DNA of 64,000 bases from positions 434,001 to 498,000 of the forward strand of contig WEDG01001294.1 of the NCBI GenBank assembly GCA_017591395.1, given 5' to 3'. This DNA comes from Schistocephalus solidus (taxonomy: Eukaryota; Platyhelminthes; Cestoda; Diphyllobothriidea; Diphyllobothriidae). The translations under genes and the position numbers were made by a program. The notes below the pieces were generated by a model. It made no database searches. It was not told the DNA's origin and saw only the letters and a list, made by a program, of their open reading frames with translations. Each line of letters opens with the position of its first letter. Position 1 is the stretch's first letter. Positions 56,500 through 64,000 of the stretch are shown in pieces.

Positions 56500-59400
56500 A
56501 ATTTAATTAATTTGGCATATGCCATGCAAAACAACACTTACGACCTGACCATAGTACCTTGTAGAGTCCTGTTAAGGCGTTCCGAATACTAGTTATGGAC
56601 GTACCATTCTAAAATATTCGAAAGGGTGATCTGTGCTTTCACCGGTTGGATACATCAAAGTAAGATTTGTTCACAAGTATTTACTGTATTAGAGCGTTTT
56701 GGATATTTTTCCTAGTGCAGATGGCCGGTTGCGTCATATTTGTAGATTCACCCAAACATTTAAACTAATTGCAGAGGAAAATAAATGTCTACAACAAAAG
56801 AAGTAATTAGTACGCCTTAAATCAATGATAAACTTTCTATAATTAAGAATCTCCTTGAACAGCAGTTTAATTACATATTAAGCTGGCGAATATATGCAGA
56901 GTTTATCGTTTTCGAAAATTAAGTCAAGCTAACAATATAAACTTTTGATCATTATTTGGACTTCTCTGAAAAACTGTTATACATTTTCTGCTATAAATGA
57001 TAACCAGTCTTTTGGTTTTATAATTTTTGCTGTATTATATTACTTAAATGACCCGTTCTGTGATTGCCAACGCACCAAAAATGGCTGAATTTAAAGGAAA
57101 ACTTTTGGAAAAATGGTTTACTTTTTCCCATTGTTTTTCTAATTCCCCGATTAACAGAAACCAGACTGTACAAAAAAGGATCTTATTGCATTCTTCCGCA
57201 ATATTTTGTACGTATTTGTTTACGGCACCCATTTTAAAAGTGGTAGAATCTAATACAAAGGACCAATTTTAATACTTCGCTTTGTAACCTCAAACGTCAA
57301 AACAATTTGCATAAAAAAATATTTTTTAAACTGAATTTATTTCTTGTTTCCGGAAAACAATGCGATTAAATACACTTGCTCCATCTGTTTTTCATTGAAG
57401 TAAGGTTATATTTTCCGGTAACAGAAGACATTTATTTAAACCTTTCTTATCTATATCAATGTCCGTTTACAGCACAACACAAAAACGAAATTGGTTTTTT
57501 TCTGTGATAATAACTGTCATAGGTCATTTCTTGGATATCAGCAACCCGAATTCACTCAAATCTTGCCTGTTTCCCTTCACTATATAAGATTGAACAGGCA
57601 GTGTTCTTTAACAAAAGGCTTGCTGAGCATGTAATCAACTCAAACATCAAAAATAACAAGACCAAATATATGCTAAACAAATCACTGGAATTAACATAAC
57701 GATTTGCTTGAGTTAAGTCATCAGTTATACGTCTGAATGAAATACGAACCATTTTGCGTTAAAAAAATTTGCAATTGCGAAGACTGCAGATTCAACAAGC
57801 AGAAACAAAGCTGTTCTTTTCTCGTGTAAGTATGGACACGCTGTACATTTTAAACTTCTACCGGATTTCTCCATGGACAATATTTTGGGTTAGAAAATTG
57901 AGTCAGCATTTTTACAAACGTGAGTTTTTTTAGTCGTGTTTAAGGAGCATCGAGAAGTGGGCAATGCAGCGAACATTCACATTCGATAAAGGCTAGTTAC
58001 CTACGGCGATTAATTACAGCAGGAGGGGTTTCAAGTCTAAACTAGAAAAAGTTTTACTAATCCGCATGTTTTTTTCGCAAATTCTTGATTCCTTTACTAT
58101 TACTAGAATAACGGTCAAATGAGGCTTGCCTGCGTTTGCAGTGAGATTGCTTTCACGAAAATTCCCCAAAATATTCTGCACGTTTGGATGTAGGGTGTTG
58201 TTTTTTGAGGCTCAATAAGAAACACTAAATGGCAGCATTGACTGAATCACCTGGCGTGTAATCGGCGTCCAGGGAGTAAGTAGTAGTTTGCACTTAATTT
58301 TCGTACTTAAAAAATCATTCCTTTGGTCTAATTATTAAGATTTGTTTGCTAAAGTTGATGCTCATCGTAAGAGATTGTTTCTGCTTATACCTGACCGGTA
58401 CTGTACCCGTTTTGGCATTGCCTGCCATATCTCACAATTGAAGCACTATATGTTAGCCGCAGCTCTCCTATGCATCTGGTTTGACAGGTAGCGTCCTGTG
58501 GACAGGCATTGAATAGGTTTAGATTCTCACGATGCCCAATGTTTACCGTGGGACAAGTGTTCTACGTTTTCTTCAACGATAGGAGTATGCGTTAAATAGT
58601 CTTATTACTGAGCTTCCTCTTTTGCCTAAATATGTTTTGGGCAACCACTGATATTAACCCTGAAAAAAAATCCTGGCAATTGGTGTGGTCTGTGCACGTG
58701 AAGCCAAGTGAAGCTGGAATAGCTAATAAGCGCGCACTAGTCAGCGTCACGTTTTGGCATGATGGGACATATTTAAAAGCAAGAATATGTGCACTGACGC
58801 AACATTTGACTGTTACACGGGTATATACAGAGGCGCGTACTATCAACAACCACTGAACTGTTTGGTGGTAAAAGAATCAAAGGGTTATTGGCAAAAAATA
58901 GGGTTCCTGGACCATAAGATTCGTCATGAAAAATGCATTGAAGAGATTACAGTGTAAATTTATTTTCATATTTTAGGAGCGAGTGGGTTTATTGCTTCAA
59001 CATAGATGTAAGGAATGAACATATGAACTGAAATGGGAAAAAATTTAAGATCCGACTCAGTGAGGTCTGACTCGTTTGCTGCTCTGTACATGTACAGTAA
59101 GCATCCTCAGAAAATGTTAACGAAAATAATTAACTGCATTTTTGACTAGGAAAGATTATTTAAGTGTACTTTGAAGGTCGATAATTGTATAAGACAATTG
59201 CATAAAGTGACATATAAACCAAGATGTTAGTTTTTGAATGCAAGTCTTTCGAGTCACCTCCATACTCTGAATTCTATAAAAAGGATTATATATTTTTTTC
59301 ATGTTTTTCTCCATTAAACTTCAGTGCTTTTTTAATAACATGTACACATTTCTGAAAATATAAATATAATATTGTTTTTGGTGGCTTTTTGGTAGTAAAT

Positions 59401-60886
59401 AACGTGACTCACACATAAGGTACTCAAATAAGTGGTATAGTTGGGCTTCACATATAATAATTTTGGGCCCGATCTGCTATTGGATTTGCGCTTAGAGTAA
59501 ACAACCTACAGGATTCAAGCTTCCTATGTAGACTTTATCATATATGCGCTAATGCCATTAAGACGATACCACATAGTTCACATACAGTTTGGCAATACTT
59601 GTGAACTCTTTTTGTTTCATGGAGGGCCTTGATAAGCATAATGATATTTACATTTTAATGGATATGATAGGGCTTTTATACAAAATACTCGTTAGCACAT
59701 GAAATCTCGTTAATTAAACTGGAAAATCCATGTAACGCAAGATCAAACAACGCTGCGAGCCTACAGTCTTGCAGTTTAACGGAACTAGCCTTCTCAAAAA
59801 TAATGCATATTGTGGTTTAAAATCTAATATTATGTTATTTAGAAATAAATAAAATCATCAGAAAAAGTTTTAATTTTGGAAAGCCTTAAAAATCAGTTAC
59901 TTTTAAAACTAAAATTTTAAATGTCCACGCATAAAAATGATTCTGAAAACAAGCAAAAGGAGACTTACATTCGAAAAAAGTTCTATGGTGTATTTTGGCC
60001 TTCATGTTATCCAGGTAACGGACAATGTAAAGAACGGCCATTTGTAAACAGTCTTAAATTTGAGTTGATATTCCAACAAGGTTTCACAAAAATTGACAGT
60101 TTCTTCTTACGTTTCTACCTTTTTGTAGAGGTGGTTGCTCAGATCCCACATGTATTTGCTTGACTAAGCCGATTGTAAAGTCACAAGAATAAAATATTTC
60201 ATATGCAAACACGTTGCTTGAACGGTCAGTAAGTAATAAATTTAAATAGAATTGTCATGTTCATTTGTTAACATACATTTTGAGTATATTTTGTAAAGTT
60301 TATTTTCGACAAATTTCTTAAAAAGGATTTCGAGAGTTCGTTAACGATGGATTTCAAATCATTCGTAAAAATATGTGATAAGTTTACAATTTTTAGTGTT
60401 TCAATTGATTGCTTATAAATATTGATTTTGTCCTTTGTGTTTCTCAAAAACTTCAAAATAAGCTATTTCTGAAAAGCATTTACCGAAGAATTCAGTTTTT
60501 AGACATTCTTTTAAAACTGGCTAGCTGTAAAGGTCATATTTAGATACCCATTCGAACATGAAAACTCATTGCTGAGATACGTTTAATGTTTACAACACAA
60601 TTCATCAAATAATATGACAGAGATCAATTGAAAAATGTCTAATAAGAAGATAACTCTTTAAAAAGAACCCTAAGTAGACATTTGGCTGTCCTCTGTCTGA
60701 GAAATGAACAGTTTGCCTAGTGTTCTATAATTTAAAATGGGGTTTATGACAGCTTTTTAATTTGTTAAGAATTGAGGATACTATTTCTGCAATAAATAAA
60801 TGACCTATCTTATCTCTTTCCAATTGGAGGTTTTTCTTGCATTTGTTTGCAATGTGTCCTCATTTGACGATCATATATATATATAT
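56500..60886. other. No gene seen over 4.4 kb
   Basis: This is AT-rich sequence with only short frames (up to 85 codons, on both strands at 58592-58856). No element motifs were seen. It ends in an AT dinucleotide run (60872-60886) at the edge of a Penelope-like element. Confidence 0.55.
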
Positions 60887-60927
60887 GAATAGTTGAGGTA
60901 GTATGCATTCCGAGATGATAAATGAAG

Positions 60928-61161
60928 AAAGAAGGCTCGTCGGTAAATCGAGGTTTACTCGTGAATTTTCAAGCTGGTTACACCAGCCCGTCGTCAGACG
61001 AAATGAGAAGTGAGAGCTGGGATTGTCACGCTGCAGGGTTTAGGGGCAGAGAGGTTACATCGACAGACTGATGCCATGGGGGGTTTGGGGGGCAGTGAAT
61101 CCTGTTACGATAGCTGTCGCATGTAAGGGGAGGTGTGCTAGTTTTGATAGCAAGTCAAGCG
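60928..61161 (-). repeat. Inverted terminal segment (left arm) of PLE copy 2
   Basis: This is the reverse complement of 62634-62855 with few differences: the left reads GAAGGCTCGTCGGTAAATCG ... CAAGTCAAGCG, and the right, reverse-complemented, GAAGACTCGTCGGAAAATCG ... CAAGTCAAGCG. It contains a minus-strand hammerhead-like core: CTGACGA as 60997-60991 and GAAA as 60970-60967, around a hairpin. Confidence 0.9.
60961..60997 (-). ncRNA. Hammerhead-like core in left arm
   Basis: On the minus strand, CTGACGA is followed by a GGGCTGG/CCAGCTT hairpin and GAAA. A weak stem III (AAT...AGT with a mismatch) follows. The nucleotide that would close stem II next to the core (C) faces T, and no good stem I next to the cleavage position is seen. 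It is a resemblance rather than a proven ribozyme. Confidence 0.35.
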
Positions 61162-61167
61162 CACGTG

Positions 61168-61856
61168 CCTATGGTCTTCCAAAGATTCACAAAGCAGACG
61201 CACCATTGAGGATCATAGTTCCACTCATTGGATCGCCTACTTATAACCTTGCCAAGTGGTTATACAAACGCCTAGCACCTAAGTAATGGTTCACAGTACA
61301 ACATCAGCAACTCGCATGCTTAAATTCAAAAAATTCAAGGCCTTAATGTAAGTCCTGATGAATGCATTCTATCGTTTGATGTGGTTGCTCTTTTTTCCTC
61401 AATACCACATAACCTGGCAATTGAGAGTGTAGCTCGACGTCTAGAAGAAACGCCAATAGACATTCCAACGCAGCACGTTTTAGAATGCTCTGGCTCTGCC
61501 TTAAGAATTATTGTCAATTCGACGGAAAGCATTACAAACAGGTCAAGGGTACTCCAATGGGTTCACCGATATTGGGGCTACTTGCCGAGCTAGTCTTACA
61601 ACGTCTAGCAGAAGCTGTGATTCAAAACCTCAGGACGAAAATGTGGCTTCGCTACGTAGATGATACCTTTGTGGTCATTAATAACTTCGAAGTGGAACGG
61701 CTGCATCAAAGCCTTAATGGTGTCTTCCCTCCTATACAATTCACCCGCGAAGGAGCAACAAGCGACATCCTCCCGTTTCTCGATAACACGGTGCAAAGAT
61801 TGAGTGATGGCAAGCTTGCAACCAGCGTCCACAGAAAAGACTCAAATGCCAAATAA
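61168..61856 (+). pseudogene. Reverse transcriptase of family-2 PLE, YVDD intact but frameshifted
   Basis: Frames in order: 61071-61286 carries YGLPKIHKADAPLRIIVPL and NLAKWLYKRL; 61381-61593 carries VALFSSIPHNLAIESVARRLEETPIDIPTQ (motif A side); and 61485-61856 carries NYCQFDGKHYKQVKGTPMGS (motif B) and LRYVDDTFVV (motif C, aspartates at 61659-61664), then ILPFLDNTVQRL. The residue at the premature stop of the 9.6 kb copy is CAG here. A stop after LAPK and two frame changes disable it. This is the only family-2 RT here with a complete YVDD. Confidence 0.87.
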
Positions 61857-62008
61857 TCCTGAACTATAGGAGCAATCATCCTGCTGCCCACAAACGAAGC
61901 TGCGTTTGAGCTCTTTTTCACCGCGCCTTCCGGTACTGTAACAGCGAGTATCTACTTAAAAAAGAACTTGCCTATTTATGCAAACTATTCCGATCTAACG
62001 GATATCCG

Positions 62009-62419
62009 GTGAGCTTCGTCAAAAACTGTCTCCGAAGTCACAAGCAACCACAATATCAGAGCTCTAATGGAGAAGTTGTACCGAGGAAATTCGTTTCATT
62101 GCCATACATGCAGGGCATTTCGGAAACGATCGCCCGACAGTTAGACCGATTTTGTATCTGCATCGCTCACAAGCCAGCGTCCTCCCTGCGGGCAGCGCTA
62201 TCACGTGTTAAAGATCCCGTACCCAAAGAGCAACAAACAAATGTTATTTACCACATTCCATGTGCGAATTGCTCTTGCGCTTATGTAGGCCATACAGGTC
62301 GACGACTCGGGACCCACATAAATGAACACAAACTGGCCATCCGCCAACGCGATCCCTCGTCTCTCGTGTTTGCGCACGCCGTTGATTGCGAGGACCACTT
62401 CAATTGGGAGGGAACTTAA
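62009..62419 (+). pseudogene. GIY-YIG nuclease of family-2 PLE
   Basis: This 136-codon open frame runs from MSFVKNCLRSHK through LPYMQGISETIARQLDRFCI, VIYHIPCANCSCAYVGHTGR (GIY-YIG core, about residues 72-91) and INEHKLAIRQRDPSS to FNWEGT, then a TAA (62417-62419) where the sister copy continues in frame. In-frame homology resumes after the stop (VVAMASTKQAREFLEAWHS) to about 62575. The CANC pair is the Cys motif typical of animal PLE nucleases. One nonsense mutation appears to be the only lesion in this domain. Confidence 0.88.
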
Positions 62420-62633
62420 GTGGTCGCCATGGCTAGCACCAAACAGGCACGCGAATTCCTCGAAGCTTGGCACTCCGGCACAAACAGTATCAACCACCAC
62501 GTCGATCTGGATGTGTATTACGAAGGTCTCGTGCACGGTCCACTGACTTGCGCCCACCTTAAAATCAACAACTGCTTATCTGTGCCCAGCCAAGTGTAAC
62601 CTCGCTGGCTCTGCATCTCCCGCCGCTTGACTT

Positions 62634-62851
62634 GCTATCAAAACTAGCACCCCTCCCCTTACATGTGACAGCTATCGTAAAAGGATTCACGGCCCCCCAA
62701 ACCCCCATGGCATCAGTCTGTCGATGTAACCCATCTGCCTCTAGACCCTCCAGCGTGACCATCCCAACTCTCACTTCTCATTTCGTCTGACGACGGGTTG
62801 GTGTAACCAGCTTGACAATTCACGAGTAAACCTCGATTTTCCGACGAGTCT

Positions 62852-62855
<4 letters not shown>
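62634..62855 (+). repeat. 3' terminal segment (right arm) of PLE copy 2
   Basis: This is the non-coding 3' end of the element in its normal orientation, matching the inverted left arm. It ends at TCGACTCGTCGG-like sequence followed by a (TA)n run, and it lacks the last roughly 40 bases present at the left arm's outer edge and in the edge copy at 63 kb. Confidence 0.88.
62787..62820 (+). ncRNA. Hammerhead-like core in right arm
   Basis: CTGACGA (62787-62793) is followed by a GGGTTGG / CCAGCTT hairpin and GACA (62814-62817) where the other copies have GAAA. The GACA change would break the core, so this copy is degenerate. Confidence 0.3.

Positions 62856-62856
<1 letters not shown>

Positions 62857-62890
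<34 letters not shown>
62857..62890. repeat. (TA)n microsatellite
   Basis: This TA dinucleotide run joins the end of PLE copy 2 to a SINE tail. Similar runs lie at 60872-60886 and about 62998-63011, at other retroelement ends. Confidence 0.95.
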
Positions 62891-62895
<5 letters not shown>

Positions 62896-62997
62896 TGCTA
62901 CATGACGCTATGCGACCGCCTGCGAGGGCTCTAGTCTGAGTTCCAGGGCACAACGGAACATACATGTTCCTTAAGCAGATCGGTGAGCAACATACTA
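62889..62997 (+). mobile_element. SINE tail fragment
   Basis: ATGCTACATGACGCTATGCG ... GGGCTCTAGTCTGAGTTCC ... TACATGTTCCTTAAGCAGATCGGTGAGCAAC matches the 3' part of the tandem SINE units (18823-18915, 19125-19222). No tRNA-like head is present. Confidence 0.88.
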
Positions 62998-63079
62998 TTA
63001 TATATATATTGAAAAACTGAGCTAATCTGCATCGCGAGATGATAATGAAGAAAGAAGGTTCGTCGGAAAAATTGAATTT

Positions 63080-63121
63080 AACTCGTGAAGTTTCAAGTTG
63101 GTCACACCAACCCGTCGTCAG
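63080..63121 (-). ncRNA. Hammerhead-like core in PLE copy 3
   Basis: On the minus strand: CTGACGA (63121-63115), a GGGTTGG/CCAACTT hairpin, GAAA (63094-63091), then ACT-TCACG-AGT, which can form a stem III followed by T as a possible cleavage residue. This is the best family-2 version. The base of stem II is a C-T mismatch and stem I is not continuous; only a distant TTCGT/ACGAA pairing is seen. Function is therefore uncertain. Confidence 0.4.
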
Positions 63122-63468
63122 ACGAAATGAACAGCGGAGAAATGAAATTGTCAGATGACCAGTTTGTGCTACAGGACAGACAAGGACAGACAACCAACTG
63201 GGGTGTGAGGAATGGCCACATAATTGGATTGGAGCCGGTAACGGGGGGGGCTTTTAGGGCTTCCTGTGTCGGAGGCGAAGATGGATGGTGACTGAATGCG
63301 ACTGCAGACGGTAAACATAATGGTCGTCGATGCGGGATGGGGACAGAGGTGAGTGCACCTATGTTGGGGGTGTTAATAGTCTCAGCTGTTGTTTGCCATG
63401 TCAGTGGAGTGGGTAGCTAGACAGTGAGATTCAACATGGCCCAGAAAAAATTAGCGGTCCTTGTTAGG

Positions 63469-64000
63469 TTATGGGCGCAAGTCAGTAAGCTGGGCACGCA
63501 AGCCTTCGTATTGAGAGTCCAGCTCGATATGGCGGTTGATGCTGTTTGTGTTGGAGTGCCAAGCTTCTAGGAATTCTCGTGCCTGCTTGGTGTTAGCCAT
63601 GGTGACCACTTCGGTTGCGTTCCAATTGAAGAGGTGGTCAGAGTCCACGGCGTGCGCAAACACGAGAGACAAGGGATCGTGTCGGCGGATGGCCAGTTTA
63701 TGTTCGTTTATGCGGGTCACAAGTTGTCGACCCGTGTGGCCTACGTATGCGCTAGAGCAATTTGCACACGGAATGCGGTAAATTACATTCGTTTGCTGCT
63801 CTTTTACTGTGGGGTCTTTGACTCGCGATAGTGCTGCGCGCAGGAAGGACGCCGGTTTGTGAGCGATGGAGATACCAAACCGATTTAATTGTCTTGCGAT
63901 CGCTTCGGAAATTCCCTGCATGTAGGGTAGACAGTAGAATTTCCGCGAAAGGGTTTCTCCGTTAGACTCGACGCTTTGTGGTTGTCTCTGGCGTCTGAGA
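63469..64000 (-). CDS. GIY-YIG nuclease C-terminus of family-2 PLE, partial at edge
   Basis: The frame is open from the window edge (LRRQRQPQSVESNGETLSRK) through CLPYMQGISEAIARQLNRFG, VIYRIPCANCSSAYVGHTGR, INEHKLAIRRHDPLS, FNWNATEVVTMANTKQAREF and EAWHSNTNSINRHIEL to a TGA-type stop after DLRP (63469-63471). No internal stop or shift was found in the visible part, unlike the sister at 62009. The upstream RT lies outside the window, so whether the element is intact cannot be judged. Confidence 0.9.
   Translation of the reverse strand, partial: LRRQRQPQSVESNGETLSRKFYCLPYMQGISEAIARQLNRFGISIAHKPASFLRAALSRVKDPTVKEQQTNVIYRIPCANCSSAYVGHTGRQLVTRINEHKLAIRRHDPLSLVFAHAVDSDHLFNWNATEVVTMANTKQAREFLEAWHSNTNSINRHIELDSQYEGLRAQLTDLRP

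Larger units (their letters stand above)
60887..62856 (+). mobile_element. Penelope-like element, family 2, copy 2, with inverted 3'-end repeat at its 5' side
   Basis: The plus-strand coding part begins abruptly at RT motif 2a (ARAYGLPKIHK, about 61160) and runs through RT and nuclease to about 62575. Its 3' region (62634-62855) is repeated in reverse orientation in front of the gene (60928-61161), joined directly to the coding start at the shared end CAAGTCAAGCG. Both outer ends abut (TA)n runs. PLEs are known for complex termini, including inverted partial copies; this one gives a symmetrical structure of about 2 kb. Stops and frameshifts are present in the RT N-terminal part and between RT and nuclease. 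Confidence 0.92.
63003..64000 (-). mobile_element. Penelope-like element, family 2, copy 3 (runs off the right edge)
   Basis: On the minus strand this has the nuclease-encoding end (64000-63469), then a 3' region of about 460 bases (63468-63005) whose terminal part matches the arms of copy 2, and finally a TA run. The 3' region contains about 240 bases absent from copy 2. The reading frame is open to the window edge, so this copy may be better preserved than the others. Confidence 0.9.

Noticed and set aside
1..64000. CRISPR arrays, operons, bacterial promoters or rRNA
   Set aside because: No regularly spaced short repeats, no ribosome-binding-site-linked gene runs and no rRNA-like segments were seen; the content is clearly eukaryotic.

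Overview
This window looks like repeat-dense, non-coding DNA from a flatworm, most likely a diphyllobothriidean tapeworm (Spirometra / Schistocephalus / Dibothriocephalus group). The basis is the mix of elements: several Penelope-like retroelements (PLEs) with GIY-YIG endonuclease tails, an APE-type non-LTR retrotransposon (called RTE-like here) whose polyprotein ends in C2H2 zinc fingers as is common in those genomes, and a tRNA-derived SINE. The background is AT-rich with (AT)n microsatellites and no operons or ribosome binding sites. The taxon is an inference from the elements. I found no intact host protein-coding gene.

Layout. 1-16.8 kb: a large low-copy repeat is present twice. Module A lies at 1-1690 and 13890-15385, and module B at 3630-6035 and 11010-13640. 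A family-1 PLE (6.06-8.16 kb, minus) abuts the first B, and a family-2 PLE (9.62-10.95 kb, plus) precedes the second B. The second A ends in a 3' fragment of the RTE-like element. 18.3-19.3 kb: SINE copies, two of them head-to-tail with a 305-bp period. 20.4-21.8 kb: a very decayed PLE. 21.8-28.0 kb: no gene seen. 28.0-29.5 kb: a family-1 PLE ending in a hammerhead-ribozyme-like motif. 31.3 kb: a SINE. 33.7-44.0 kb: a pile-up of RTE-like copies, comprising two 3' fragments, a 5' half, a nearly full-length copy and an older 3' tail. 45.7-48.1 kb: two decayed family-1 PLEs. 48.1-54.5 kb: no gene seen. 54.7-56.4 kb: a third PLE family, minus strand. 56.5-60.9 kb: no gene seen. 60.9-64 kb: a family-2 PLE bracketed by an inverted copy of its own 3' end, a SINE tail, and a second family-2 PLE on the minus strand running off the window edge.

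How the parts relate. In the PLEs, a reverse transcriptase (RT) followed by a GIY-YIG nuclease supplies target-primed insertion. Hammerhead-like motifs just downstream of the coding part match the published presence of such ribozymes in PLE terminal repeats. In the RTE-like element, an APE endonuclease, an RT and C-terminal fingers form one polyprotein. Every copy I could read has stops, frameshifts, truncation or a mutated catalytic residue, apart from the edge copy at 63469-64000, which is open as far as it can be read. The most interesting points are the hammerhead motif with a compensatory stem change between two family-1 PLEs, the inverted-repeat PLE, a 152-bp perfectly identical island inside the otherwise diverged module B, and a 31-codon reading frame in module B whose differences lean synonymous.
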